Shown one piece after another: positions 38,701-50,200 of a stretch of 64,000 bases of DNA. Every line of letters begins with the position of its first letter. Positions within the stretch are counted from its first letter, which is position 1. This DNA is from Schistosoma mansoni (taxonomy: Eukaryota; Platyhelminthes; Trematoda; Strigeidida; Schistosomatidae), in assembly GCF_000237925.1 (NCBI RefSeq), contig NW_017386010.1, positions 310,001 to 374,000 on the forward strand. Reading direction: 5' to 3'. Made by a program: the position numbers and the translations under genes. The notes under the pieces were generated by a model, which was given only the letters and a program-made list of their open reading frames with translations, was not told the DNA's origin and did not search any database.

Positions 38701-41700
38701 GAAAGTAGAGAATACTGGTAATTTACTAGCATTTGACCCCTTTAAAACACTTCTTTTGTATTTTGCGCACACTGAATGAGCAATGCTGAGGTTAGACGCA
38801 GGGTTCTAGGCATAGATAGTAAACCGGTTAACGGAGTTGTGAGTCGCTATTAATTGATGTATTTGAGATATCTATAACCCATACCTAGTATTTCTTAACA
38901 TAGCTTTTCCACGGGATTGGGTTGTTAACCCCATGTTCAAAATTTCTCCTGTGGTTGGGCTTAGGACCAGCAGTAATCCTATAAAGGCTCCAGACGGACT
39001 TGGTTATGCCTAACCACCACCTAACCTGACGATTAATGTTACCTGTTGTGTTAGTACTTTGGAATAAAGCTGAAGACGGCCAAAACAAGACATGGTATCA
39101 GTTTATGAAGCTAATGATCGTGAATTTGGACCACATTAGTAGACATGGACTACCTAGTTAGTGTTCATGCGGTTATCATGACCTATCGTTCGAGAAGTTT
39201 GGCGAATTAGCTTAAAATTGGTTACAATCGCGTAAACACATTAACTCATTGTTTTTTGCAGAAGCTGAGGTTCAAAGTTATCTTATGAGTTTTATTTCGC
39301 CAATTAACATTTTCTTCTCGAATCATATTTACTAAGCTGAATTTCTTTACAACCACTAATATTGTTACTACTGTTACTATTCTAGCTTTTGTTATGATAA
39401 TCCCAACTTCCTATACTAATATAATGCGACAAATTGAACCGATCTATATATAAGTGCCAGCTTCTACGCTGCATATAGTCGGCTGATTCACATTAAACAG
39501 AATATATTCTATACATTCCAGGAGTCTACTGATATTTCGATGGATATAGACATACGAGTTTAGAAGGTCAGTCCAAAGAGAAGTGCAAATTTGGGTGAAG
39601 GAGATACAACTCTACATGAATAAAATTTATTAAGTAATATCCAACTAAAAAAAACTTAGTGGAACATAAAGAGTAATGCATGCAGATTCACCAAAACAGC
39701 TGAATTTAGGAGATGTAATAGTGTCCGAAATTATTAAATTATGATTATTGAGAGAATCCAAAAGACTAGACGTTTACGCTTCTCGACATGGTTGTTCAAC
39801 GAATCGATGATTTTTTGGATTAATGACATAGGATGATCTGATCACCCTTTACCATTCCTTAAACTTATATTCCTACTTTAGTTAGAACTGTTCGCCAGGG
39901 TTAGAGTTAAGCTTGAGTTACATATGTTGTAAAACACTTATTCCAGTTTATGTGGGGGATATCAGATTAAAAACATATGTGTACACAATATCACATTCAA
40001 TATTTTGAACATAGTTAGTTTGATACTAAACAACTCACATTTATACTATAGACAGAATTAATAACTAGACATTTAGGGTGGTAAGGAGAAATCAACAAGA
40101 AATCCAACTAATTCAACTCTTGTGGTTGTCAGCACTTATCAGCATGTCTTTTATACAATCTTCATGTAATCCATGCTTTACGTATGATTTAAACCTGTAT
40201 TACAACCAGTAAAGTTCCCAATAAATTATCCCAGTTGAGAATTTTCCTTTTGTAAGAGGAAGATATTCACAACATACATCAATCGTTAAATAGTAACCAA
40301 AATGTCTTAAGCTAAATTCTTAGTTCTGATCGAGTTTTATCAAAACACCACTACAATCTCTAGTGGTCATAGTAAGACTTCTTGATGGATAAAATTCAAT
40401 CAGGGTCAAGAACTACACAAACATTATGTTAGTCATTGGTGCAACAGTCATTTAGAATAAAATCCATAAACATGGTTGGAACAAATGTTTACAATCTCGT
40501 TTATCTTTAGTAATTTCCATTTTCACTATTTCCCAGAAGATGATTAAACTAGATTTCCTGGCTGATTGTTGAAACTGTTTAGTATTATTCGATAAGAAGT
40601 TTTGCGGGTATAGTTTATTCCTGATATTTTCTTTAAAAGTGTTGTACAGAACTATGTAGGTATAATTGCTCAAATTAATGATCGATAAAATATTATGGTG
40701 TATCTCGTTGTGTGAAAAATAACGAAAATGAGTTTCTGTTCACAATTCCAAATAACTTGTGACTGTTTGAATTCCTCGTTTATATTTATAGAGATATATA
40801 CATATAGAGATAGAGAGGGAAAGGGAGATTCAACGTACGAGGTTGCTTTCTTCAACGTTGCGATAGCAGAATTTATTGAGCTCTTTTCTAAATGAATTTT
40901 TGCTAACCATTTCAATGGTTTAATGCTTTTTGTAAGTTTACATGATTTTTTAAAATACTTTTCAGCCTAAAGAAATAAATTGAATGGAATCAGGATAATT
41001 TATTACTATACTCTAACCGATTCAAATTGTTTCATGTAGAAATAACATACACCTTGTCCAAATGGTATTTCCTGACAAAAATGTAAGAAGATGGAGCTAG
41101 CAGATTATTACCCAATCATTTTGATTAAGTTTTAAAGCATCTTGATAGATTTCCAATGCTTCATTATGATGACCTTGTAGATGCCTGTAGAGAAACAAAA
41201 GTACACATGATACATATGTTTCAATGATTAGGTCATATTTATGTTCAAAGTGATGCTTAGAAACAGTACAGTAATTAATCAGTTTATTGGAAGAGTACTT
41301 GAATTATTTCATATTTGGATCTTAATGTCTTCTGCATAATCAGTTATAAAAAAGCATCGGTTAACGTATTATTTTATAGGACAGAAAGGATATGTACCAT
41401 TAGCGATCTAGGAGAATTGACAGACGTCGAAACGATTCTGAGAGACAAATAACTTCGGGAACTTATCTACAATTAAAGAAAAACTAAAAACCAGCTTTTA
41501 CCTATCTCACTCTTAGGGGTGATAATTTTGCGAAGATAGTCAGTAGAAGATTAGAACCTACATTAGCTAGAGCCTAAGCTGCCGCCAAACTGTTAATCCT
41601 GATTACAGCAACATGTAAAATTTGATAAATTAAAAATCGCCATACTGCTTTACACACAAAAAAGGCAAATTTTATTTATTCAAAAATATTTATATGAAGA

Positions 41701-42045
41701 ATGATAACAACAATAATGACACTTACAATGACTTTGCAATTTGCTTTATTATATCAACTGACTTATTGTTATGCTCCAAACACTTGAATAGACTATTTAA
41801 AGATTGTTGTATACACCCACCAAGTCGATTAATTAGACTTAAACAATACAAATGATAATCGTCATTTAACGTGAATTGCCCATTAGTACAATTTTTTATA
41901 ATATCTGTACATTTGGAAAATGCTGATTGTGTATAAAGGGTATGTAACAACCAATTCACACTCTCAATTGGTTGAATATATAAAGACTCTTATGTATAAA
42001 GAAAGTTATTTTTAGAAAGTGAAATGACTCACCTTTATGCATCAT
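29673..42045 (-). CDS. BBS4: Bardet-Biedl syndrome 4 protein (BBSome TPR subunit), nine exons
   Basis: Nine exons (42045-42033, 41988-41727, 41184-41112, 41071-41018, 40966-40839, 37764-37488, 36861-36551, 35561-35420, 29768-29673) join in phase to 1356 nt, about 451 residues; human BBS4 has 519. I built the chain by matching to human BBS4: NWLLHTLY near the start (human NWLIHLHY), [15 protein letters not shown] (GNIQESLELFQTC), ALKLNQNDW (AAKLNQKDW), [10 protein letters not shown] (GVCYIYLKQF), [10 protein letters not shown] (LTTLGLLYLQ), [13 protein letters not shown] (PLWNNIGMCFFGK), [13 protein letters not shown] (LAPFDWKILYNLG), [12 protein letters not shown] (NPLVNLNYAVLL). The protein is a stack of tetratricopeptide repeats. 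In the BBSome it helps move membrane proteins in cilia and acts at centriolar satellites. The fluke protein lacks most of the human Ser/Thr/Pro-rich C-terminal tail. The last exon is short and less certain. Introns 5 (3.07 kb) and 8 (5.65 kb) hold LINE debris, yet all junctions keep GT/AG and phase, so the gene looks functional. Confidence 0.93.
30185..31290 (-). mobile_element. RTE-like LINE fragment (RT C-terminal half and 3' end)
   Basis: [39 protein letters not shown], then the catalytic [12 protein letters not shown] (ADD box) and [34 protein letters not shown]. The 3' tail near 30185-30240 gives TTACGCCTGTTACC on the plus strand. It overlaps in family position with the end of the neighbouring fragment, so it may be a second copy. 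Confidence 0.82.
31288..31650 (+). repeat. ~500-bp non-autonomous dispersed repeat, copy B (5'-truncated)
   Basis: AATTGAGAGGACAAAAAGCG through ACACAAATCCAACGATTTGT and the A-rich end GTTTAAATAAATGAGTAAAT. It abuts an RTE-like reverse-transcriptase fragment inside BBS4 intron 8. Confidence 0.65.
32022..32393. repeat. 58-bp direct repeats flanking the RTE tail
   Basis: 32022-32079 and 32336-32393 share GATTAAGATAATTAAT, GGTGAAAGAGGGAGTTTTCG and TTTCCAAGTAGAA, with two differences in 58 bp. This is an unusually long target-site duplication. Confidence 0.85.
32080..32335 (+). mobile_element. 5'-truncated RTE-like LINE tail with (GTAA)n end
   Basis: Encodes [20 protein letters not shown] and [20 protein letters not shown] up to a stop, then (GTAA)n. 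Flanked by a ~58-bp direct repeat. Opposite in orientation to the other RTE fragments in this intron. Confidence 0.85.
32739..32756 (-). other. tRNA-Trp-type primer-site fossil of another LTR element
   Basis: The minus strand reads TGGTGAGCCCGACGTGTG, like the primer site of the 46-51 kb element. A TG edge follows at about 32761 on the plus strand, with a CCACCAC/GTGGTGG hairpin. No coding remains nearby. Confidence 0.4.
33420..35215 (-). mobile_element. RTE-like LINE fragment (endonuclease and N-terminal RT)
   Basis: Minus-strand endonuclease text [48 protein letters not shown] is followed by a Lys-rich linker ([19 protein letters not shown]) and the RT start ([49 protein letters not shown]). 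The 5' edge carries CTCCGCCTGTAGTTCTTCTA, shared with two other fragments here. It has several breaks and lies in BBS4 intron 8. Confidence 0.82.
35420..35561 (-). CDS. BBS4: BBS4 exon 8
   Basis: Acceptor TTACATTTCAG, encodes [20 protein letters not shown] and [11 protein letters not shown] (human DKCNPLVNLNYAVLL and AALAQYQEMEKK). Ends KTD with donor GTAAGT, phase 0. Confidence 0.92.
35636..36165 (+). repeat. ~500-bp non-autonomous dispersed repeat, copy C (longest)
   Basis: Begins TAGCCCCCAAATGCCCTGG and runs through GGAAAGTCCTACTCACTGCC and GGAGTTGGAAAACCCTGATT to CACAAATCAAATGAGATTTG and an A-rich tail. It lies in BBS4 intron 7. An A-rich 3' end and 5' truncation of copy B suggest spread by a LINE. 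Confidence 0.7.
36551..36861 (-). CDS. BBS4: BBS4 exon 7
   Basis: Encodes [20 protein letters not shown] then [19 protein letters not shown], an Asn-rich insertion (DNNNNQ), and a further [22 protein letters not shown]. The Asn run is absent from human BBS4. Donor GTGAGT, phase 2. Confidence 0.95.
37010..37435. repeat. dispersed repeat unit in BBS4 intron 6
   Basis: Related text at both ends: CACTAGACGTTGATCTCGTC near 37050 and GCATTGGACGATCGTTTCGT near 37425. GC is higher than in surrounding intron. No coding recognised. Confidence 0.4.
37488..37764 (-). CDS. BBS4: BBS4 exon 6
   Basis: Opens with the second half of a Ser codon, then [18 protein letters not shown]. It continues through [13 protein letters not shown] (human DFDVALTKYRVV) and [17 protein letters not shown]. 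Donor GTAAGT at 37487-37482, phase 0. Confidence 0.96.
38760..39340 (+). mobile_element. decayed LINE 3' end with an RTE 5' fragment inside it
   Basis: GAGGTTAGACGCAGGGTTCT and, later, GGCCAAAACAAGACATGGTA, GCTAATGATCGTGAATTTGG match the 3.9-4.9 kb LINE tail. Between them (about 38900-39030) an inverted segment carries GGGTTGTTAACCCCATG and AGGACCAGCAGTAATCC of the RTE 5' region. In BBS4 intron 5. Confidence 0.6.
40839..40966 (-). CDS. BBS4: BBS4 exon 5
   Basis: Acceptor TTTCTTTAG, encodes [11 protein letters not shown] then [20 protein letters not shown] and LKKAT (human [23 protein letters not shown]). Donor GTACGT, phase 2; a 3.07-kb intron follows. Confidence 0.93.
41018..41071 (-). CDS. 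BBS4: BBS4 exon 4 (54 nt)
   Basis: An 18-codon exon, too short for open-frame scans. Acceptor ATTTTTGTCAG, translation [18 protein letters not shown], donor GTTAGA. It matches human EISHNLGVCYIYLKQFNK residue for residue in spacing. Flanking introns are only 40 and 51 nt. Confidence 0.93.
41112..41184 (-). CDS. BBS4: BBS4 exon 3
   Basis: Follows acceptor TTTCTCTACAG and encodes [20 protein letters not shown] then QNDW, a TPR matching human [20 protein letters not shown]. Donor GTAATA, phase 0. Confidence 0.95.
41727..41988 (-). CDS. BBS4: BBS4 exon 2
   Basis: Encodes residues about 5-92: the conserved NWLLHTLY start of the superhelix, then [19 protein letters not shown] and DIIKQIAKS. Donor GTAAGT at 41726-41721, phase 2. 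Confidence 0.93.
42033..42045 (-). CDS. BBS4: BBS4 exon 1 (start codon)
   Basis: Encodes MMHK plus the first base of a Glu codon, then donor GTGAGT. An in-frame TGA lies directly before the first ATG, so translation cannot start upstream in this exon. The 44-nt intron 1 (41989-42032) is AT-rich and ends TACATAAG. The phase-1 join restores GAG and runs straight into exon 2. Confidence 0.65.
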
Positions 42046-45000
42046 TCAACCAAGCATTTGTGAAGAGTATTTTGCCGAACAACGCCGACTGAATAATAAT
42101 GGGGATGGTAGAAAAGTCTGCTTGACTTCAAACAAAATGATTTAAGTTGAGAGGAGAAAATGAAATAAATTGAAAGGGTATTTATTGTCTTATTTTACGT
42201 ATCAAGTATTCTAAAAACAAAAATTGATAATTATTTGAGGTTTTTCTTATCAAGTGTGTAGTCAAAATATTACTCTCAAAAATCATGTAAGGTAACTTAT
42301 TTGGAACTACTTTTGTCGTAACTATTCTTCTATCAACAAAATATGGTATTTTATATAGTAATGATAATATCCAACGAAACGTTTTCGTTAGAAATGGTCT
42401 ATTCAATAAAATAGATAACTAAGGCTTTTGATGAACCCTGATAAAACTCTAAGGAGAGGTAAGAGACGCTGAAGACCATATATAGAAATGAAAGATTGGG
42501 GGAATTGTTTCTCTGAAATCGAGCTAAGTGTTTTGGTAGGGGCCGTGATAAATTTAAGGGGAACGCAAAACTAACAAGACTGGTCACCCTCTGTGTTAGT
42601 GAAAACAATAAAACTTGAAGTGGTTAGCAAGCCAGAATTCTTAGCAATTCCAGGAGTATCTCGTATAGCGGAAATGGGAACCAAAAAAGAAAGGAGGCAA
42701 ACACGGAGTGTCCTTTGAGAGATATAAAATTAATTTACCCCAAAATGTGTGAAATAAGTTTTTCAAGACCATGTTTCGTGTATTTACTTGACAGATAATG
42801 TATACTGTACTACAGCATAAGATATTGTCTTTGGTGTTTTTCTCACTTACAAAACAGTACGCTCAATTATGCGTAGGCTAGGCTATTCTTCCAGATTCCG
42901 TAATTTACATGAGTATCAAATCAAATGAACTCTCATGAACAAACCTGATTCTTGGCATCGAAAAATATTTGATACCCTACTTCTTACTTGTGACATCTAA
43001 CTATTCAATTTTTTAAAATTTTTTATTCCTATGCCTTCATGATTATTTTTAGTAATTAACATCTTGTGATTAACACATTACTTTTAGAGATAATGCTAAA
43101 TTTAAGTAATTTCATTATTGTTATTAAGTTTACACTTAAAAGAGGAACTTGTATAATATTTTGAAGTCAGATTGATGACATTTTGTACAATTTATGCTGT
43201 TAATGTATTCATTGGAATATTTACTAGACAGATTGTTTCTTCTTAAAATATTCGCTAAACAATAATGTGGTGTCGGCCCATAAAGTCAACAGCCGTTGGT
43301 TTGATGCATGTTTTGAAATGAGGGCTACGTGGTTGAAGACAATGCAATAAACCAAATCAGAAGTTGGAGACGTTGTGTGACAAGGCTTAAAGTAAATCAT
43401 GATAGTAGGAATACATTCACTTTATCTTACTTTTGATCTTCAGTCCTAGTATTTTTCATAAATGCTGTCTAAATTCTTTTCAAACTGTATGGTATACCTT
43501 TTTAATTTGTTGTTTATGATCAACTGAATTTCGCCGTTGTTTATGAAAGAAATAAAAATGACCAATCTCTGGACGTGGGGAAAGGCTTTTACCGCTTTCA
43601 GTTTATGTGGAATTTCCTTCCTATTTCCCTAAGCATAGGAGCTAAAGCTTTTGAGGCAGAGAAGTCAAACTAAGAGAATACATTCTCACTACAGGAGTAT
43701 CCGATTTGATTTCAAAAAAAGAAAGGATAACAACACGTCGACTTACAACTATGTAAAATACTAGCTAAACCAACAGCAGAATGATCCAAAAATGTCTAAC
43801 CTAAATAATTTCCCATCATAAATCTCAATTGAAAAAGACATGTACAGATGTATATCAGGGGTCTTGCTTTTTGCACCATGTAGTGAAATGCAGGAATCCT
43901 CCAACAAAATATGCACTAACAACACCTTCTGATGATGTGTTTGAAGCATGGTTAGACCCAAAAATTACAAAGACTTATATAGGTCATTCGATATGCTATC
44001 CCTAGTAGTTAAGACAGATGTTTGACTAACCTTCAGACTTTAAAAGGAAGGGTCTTTGACATATACAACGGCTTCAAGTGTTGAGTGATTAAAACAAAAT
44101 AAGCTAGGGGTCCGTTGCTTGCGATGAGAAAAATAATAGAGTTAAAATCCGAGTACTAAAATAAATCCTTTGTTTCGGAAGGCACGTAAATAATTTGACT
44201 GAGTCCCGACCCAGTCTGTGTTGGGAGGCTGAATTTTGAGAATTAGGAGGGAGATGCAGGTGATAATAAGCTAGACAGGAAGTAGTTTGATCATGATAAT
44301 AGCAGGAAAATTATGTGATATGCATCATTCAAATGAGAGATCACAATCCATCGGCGAAAACGTGTTTGTTTATTCTCGTCTTGGGGCTAACCACTGATGG
44401 TGCTGTGGTCACTTCGGCTGAATGGGAGGAACTCATGATGAACAAAGTGAAAGCGTATTTGGTGATTCTCCTCTTTATGTTAATTATTCAGAGAATCGCC
44501 TTTAGGAGCGTGGTGAAGATGTTCTGAGAGTATGCTTGTGTTGTGGTGGCCTGGTGTACTTTATATATTGTATGCCATTACAAGATTATAGAAACTATCC
44601 TATAACCAATTTCGATTATTGTTAATTTTGCTTAAGCCCTTCTATCGACTTACGCAACAGACATTGTCGTCTGGGTAGTGACAATTCGCATATATCTTTG
44701 TACTGTTCTGATCATTAGAACTCATGACAGACTAGCCAAAACGTTGATTGCTTAAATATCATTCGATCACTCATCCTTCTTCCTATATATGTATTCACTC
44801 AAATCCTATTATTAGCTTTTTCTTTGTCTTGCTGCGACTTGACCATAAATTTGCCTATGTAATTGCTCGCTGATAGTTACTTATGTGCTTGTAGCTTTGT
44901 GGCCTGCACCATTTGATAATAAACTGTAGTTGCAGCTTCTCTTTGCCTTCTGATTTCATGCACCGTTAAGATTTGTATTATAACGGTTATCGAGGTGAAA

Positions 45001-45774
45001 GATTAGCGAAGCATTGCACTACAAGATCACCTCTCATTCTCCTATAACTCAATGAAAATAATCTGAGATGTTGAAATCTGTCGTTATAAAATCTATATCC
45101 GTTTTTGGAGTTGAGGGAGCACAAAGACACTGTGGACGTCAAGGTAAAGTCGTTTGTATGTTTTTAATGGTGTTAGGAAGAACTCTGGGGTGATTGTACT
45201 AAGTTGTCTTCATGCAAAGTGTAGAATCGCGTTTGTCTTGCCAGGCTCTCACATGAATTTCCAGCTGGCATCTAAGCTTTCAGTGATTACAAACCCTAAA
45301 TCCCGCTCTTGGGAGACGATGTCGAATGTTTTCAGTCAGTAGAAAGAGACTGTTCATGACATAACATTTTGACGCCATTTTCTAAACTGACTCGTCCTAT
45401 GGTGAAAAATAGCAATATGACGTCTTGAGCTTCTGAAAAACACATTTCGGCTGCTTAGAGAGTAATATACTCATTACAAAAGGCAAAAGGTTATACATGG
45501 GGCGACCATGCCCGCACGAATGAGACATGTCATATCAACCCCTTGTTGTTGCGCTCACCAGTGTTGACTTCTTGGTGTTACATGTGGAATGTAAATCTTC
45601 GTCATGTTCCGGGGCCGAACATAAATGGAAACTTCTAGGATATAATTATGGATTTTTATAGTATATGTGTTCTTTCATACAACTTTCAAATAACTGGATT
45701 TTTATAATTTCTTTCCTTTCACCATAAGTTTCTGTCTGGCCCACTGACTACTTTTATACGTCGTACTATTCCTA
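42046..45774. other. intergenic upstream of BBS4; no gene recognised
   Basis: The BBS4 promoter must lie here. No coding similarity in frames up to 70 codons. A fragment inverted relative to the 45.9-kb LTR-like insert sits near 44970-45025. Confidence 0.45.
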
Positions 45775-45896
45775 AGTTATTCCTAATTTATTAGTTACAG
45801 CCTTTCACACCCACAGTCACTTTTCATCTTGATCTTGTATGATTGTTATTGCCTATTTTATGGTACAGTGAGGCTTAATTTACTTCCATATAAGTT
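45775..45896. repeat. dispersed repeat, copy 3 (left part)
   Basis: TTATTCCTAATTTATTAGTT and GATCTTGTATGATTGTTATT match copy 1. The similarity breaks off near 45896 and resumes at about 46380 (ACTAAGTATGTCTGAAATAG) and again at 51724 after the Ty3/gypsy element. Confidence 0.5.
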
Positions 45897-46336
45897 TGTA
45901 GTGGCTTAGCTTCGTTAATTATTCCCCTTGATAACCGTTATTATATAAATCGCACCGTATTTGAAATGAAAAGTTCATAAGAAGCGGCAAATACAGTTTA
46001 TTAACGGATAGCACAGATCACAAAGCTACGAGCATGTTCAATGAGTCTGGAGTATAGGCTAAGATGTGTATGCGAGTGAGCAAATACAGAGGTGAATTTT
46101 TAGTCAACTCGAATAAGGGCACAGTAAGGCAATGGCTGTTAGTAGGACTCGAGTATATATGTACATGGGGAAGAGAATGATTTCTTGAGAAATATTTAAG
46201 CTAGTGAGAGATATGTGATAGGCTGTCACTTGATTAAGCATACATGTTTATACGAACAAAATAGTAAGTATATTATTACAAAAAGAATAGACGAATTGTT
46301 CGAATAACATTGTTAAGTTCATAACAGGGCCTAACA
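45897..46336 (-). repeat. probable LTR-like insert inside the dispersed repeat
   Basis: About 440-480 bp that splits copy 3 of the dispersed repeat. On the minus strand it runs from TGTTAGGCCCTG to CACTACA. The end segment (ATAACGGTTATCG ... GCACTACAA) reappears inverted near 44970-45025. No clear target duplication was found, so the ends are approximate. Confidence 0.3.
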
Positions 46337-46402
46337 AAAATTAACCGTAGTCGAAATTGATTGTAGGAAAGTTGCTATAGACTAAGTATGTCTGAAATAG
46401 AT

Positions 46403-46728
46403 TGATGATGCAACGGATGTTCTAGTTTTACAACTAGTTACCAGTAGCACCTTCTAAATTTGATCGTTCCCAGTCAGATAGAAATCAGAAGTCAGACGAG
46501 AAGAGGCAGGAAAGATATATTTGATTCGTTACCAATATATCGAGGACCTTTTCTATGAGCTGGCTAATGAAACGTAGGAGCTGTGTCCCACGTCGTGTTG
46601 AAACGTGATCTGGTGCGGATGCATGACCGAAAGCCTTCAGCTAAACAAGTCCACTTAAACAACGTGGTCAGCATCCAATGTCGAACACTTAATGAGCTAT
46701 TGATTTTGGGGAATTATTTACAGCTACA
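46403..46728 (-). repeat. 3' LTR of the Ty3/gypsy element
   Basis: Second 326-bp copy, preceded on the minus strand by the G-rich polypurine tract. AGAT lies outside it at 46399-46402. Confidence 0.95.
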
Positions 46729-47252
46729 GATCACTCCCCCCCTAGTGAGGTAGTGATGCCCCTAAGACGTGACCAGCCAGAAGTTTAAACCCAACGAGTT
46801 TGTCGTTGGTAAACACTCTTCTGATAGCTTGCTTCGTTTAGCAGCGTCTGGTCGTCTTTCCCTAAACTATGGGACCAAAATGTACAACATAGCAATAAAG
46901 AAATACAGTACAATGAAAAATTCCGGTTTCTTGCGAAACTTCGTCGTTCTTTTCCAGCCGTCCTGGAAAAGAGGAAAAATAGAACGTGTGAGTGCATGTC
47001 GAAAATACACTCGTACTTGCGTAAGGACACAAGATGAGCGGAAAAAAAAAAAAACTAATACACTTACCAACAGCGTAAAAGCGATCAGGAAAAAAATGTT
47101 TTTGTTTTGTTTTGTTTTTTTATATAAAAAAAAATATATATATACGCTCAAAAAAGGTAAAAATTTTTTTTTTTATATAAATAAAAAATTATCATATTAA
47201 AAAATTTTTTATAATGAACTATGGAAGGGTAATTCAAGATAAAGCTTATGTC

Positions 47253-50200
47253 CTACGTGCAATATTCGTTAAGATGTTCTGGAAATCTTACTCGTCTTCC
47301 AGAACGCGTTGTTTTAGGTTTATCTATTGTCGTTGGCGAAGTATCAAGTTTTGTGTTGGTTGTAGTGTAGGGTACTACAAGTGTAGTAGCTGTGTCGTTT
47401 GCTTGTACCGAAGGAAAATCGACGTAGCTAGGGTTTCTTTCTAGGTACGCAGCTTTGAGTCGATCGATACTGATGCTATCGTTCGTACCGTTCTTATCGA
47501 CTACATAGTACTTAGGTTCGCGTTGAAGAACTTTGAAGGGTCCTTCGTATGCTGATTCGAGGGGTCGTCGATGTGAGTCTCGACGAACGAAGACGTGTGT
47601 ACTATGTCGTAATTCGGGTTGAACGAAAACATCAGTTGATTGAGGTCGAGTGTGAGCAGGTTTAACTGAACGCATAGCGTTTGTAAGCCTACTCGTGTAA
47701 GAGTTTAGATCCATGTTCAATGAAGAAGCTGAAGGATCCACGAATTCTCCTGGGAGTCGGAGTGTCGTTCCGTAAACGAGTTGAGATGCCGTGTATCCAA
47801 TGTCAGCTTTCACTGCATTGCGGATACCTAGCAAGACGAGTGGAAGAGCGTCTGTCCACTGTGAAACGTTTGAAGCTGATAATGAAGCTTTTAGTTGTCG
47901 ATGAAAACGTTCTACCAACCCGTTTGCTTGTGGGTGGTAGGCGGTCGTTCGGAAGCGCGTGATTCCTAATAGTGAGGTCAGACAACGGAAAAGTCCAGAT
48001 TCGAATTGGCGTCCGCGGTCTGTAGTGATTGTGGAAGGGCAGCCGAAATTTGCTACCCATCGTTCGACGAAAGCACGGGCCACGGTTTCAGCAGTAATGT
48101 CCTTAATCGGTACTGCTTCTGGCCATCGCGTGAAACGGTCTACGCATGTTAGGAGATATGAGTATCCGTTCGAGCCGGGTAAGGGTCCTACTAAATCTAT
48201 ATGGACGTGGTCGAAACGAGCGTCAGGGGTTTTGAAAGAGCCTAAGGGACATTTGTTATGTCTTATGACCTTAGATTTCTGACAGCTTACACAGGAGCGT
48301 GCCCACTCCCTCACGTCTTTATTCATGCCAGGCCAACAAAAGCGTTCGGCTATAAGTTCGATTGTTGCACGAGCACCTGGATGAGAAAGATTGTGCAACG
48401 TATTGAAGACGTTGCGGCGATAATGTTTTGGTACAATTGGACGATCCCTACCTGTAGATGTGTCACAGAGTAAGGTTTCCTTACCTGTTCCCATCTGCCT
48501 AATACTTAGTTTAAGAGTTGTCGAGGATAACTCATGCTGAAGATCAATGTCTTCTTTTTGAAGCTGAGCGAGTTTAAGAAGGTCGATTCCTTGGAAACTG
48601 TTCAAGGAATTTATTCGAGACAAGGCGTCTGCAACTACATTGTTAGCTCCAGAAATATGTTGTATGTCTGAAGTAAACTGCGAAATGTAGTCGAGTTGTC
48701 GAGACTCTCGCGGTGAGTACTTGTCTGAAGATGAATTTAAAGAGAAGGTAAGAGGTTTGTGATCGGTAAAAAGTGTGAATTCTCTTCCTTCGATGGAATG
48801 TTGGAAATGCCGTACAGCACAATACATAGCTAGGAGTTCCCTACCGAACGTGCTGTACCTAGCTTCCGCGTCTAACAACCGTCTCGAGAAAAATCCTAAA
48901 GGTTGCCACGAGTTGTTAACCCATTGTTGTAAGACTGCTCCGATTGCTGAGTCGGATGCGTCTACTGCGATACTAATGGGCGCTTGACTGTCCTGATGAG
49001 CAAGCAAGGTTGCTTTAGCGATGTGTTCCTTAACTGTGGAAAATGCTTTACGGGCTATGTCGTCTAAACTAATTGATTTCGCATTTCCACGAAGCTGATC
49101 GGTTAACGGTTTCATTAGGGATGCGCACTTGGGTATGAACCGTCTATAGTAACTCACGAGTCCGTTGAAAGTTCGTAAGTGCTTGATCGTGGTCGGTTCT
49201 GGGTAATCCAGAATGGCCGCCACTTTGCTCCTAAGTGGTCGGATGCCTTGAGCATCAATAGTGTGTCCTAAGAAGTCTAAGCAGTTAGTTCCGATTTGGC
49301 ATTTCTGAATGTTGACAGTAATGCCATGCCTTTGGAGTCGATCGAAAACAATGTCCAGATGCTTGAGATGTGATTCTCTGTCCGAACTTGCTATTAGACA
49401 GTCATCAACATACGCATGTACGAAGTTGAGACCTCGGAAGACGTCGTCTATAAACCTTTGGAAGGTTTGAGCCGCATTTCTTAAACCAAAAGGCATTCGT
49501 AGAAATTCGTAAAGACCGAAGGGAGTGATGATGGCGGTTTTAGGAATGTCGTCAGGTGCCATCGGGATTTGGTTATAAGCTTTAACCAAGTCGATTTTCG
49601 AAAAGACAGTTGTACCTTTCAAGGTAGCTGTCAAATCGTGAATATGAGGCAGCGGGTAACGATCGGGAATGGTTTTAGCATTCAGACGCCGATAATCACC
49701 AGTTGGCCGCCAATCATTGCTGTCCTTTTTAGGGACCATGTGCAATGGGGATGCCCATGGACTATTCGATGGTCGAATTATTCCTAGGTCCATCGTGTGG
49801 TCGAATTCGTTTTTAGCTAACCTAAACTTCTCGGGAGCGAGTCTTCGGGCTTTCGAAAATACAGGTGGTCCTGTAGTCGAGATGTGATGTGTAACATTGC
49901 TGGTTACACAAGGTAATTTCGATTGCGATTGGCATATCCCGGGGTATTTGTCGAGTACTGCTTGGTACAAGGGGTCTATGGTGTGCTTAATCGTGACTGG
50001 GGATAACCTGCAACCAGAACAAGGAGTTACGCAAACGGATAACTTAGTGTTTCCGTCTATTAACCTTCGTGCGCGTGTGTCGATGAGTAGATTGTGGTGT
50101 TGTAACAGGTCAATACCAATGATTGGCATAGAGACATCTGCAACCACGAAAATCCAGTGTATGGGTTTACGTAAACCCACGTTAAGGTAGACGTACCTTT

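Noticed and set aside
47040-47215. A/T homopolymer runs as a possible origin or regulatory site
   Set aside because: They lie inside the 3' non-coding part of the Ty3/gypsy element and are simple low-complexity sequence.
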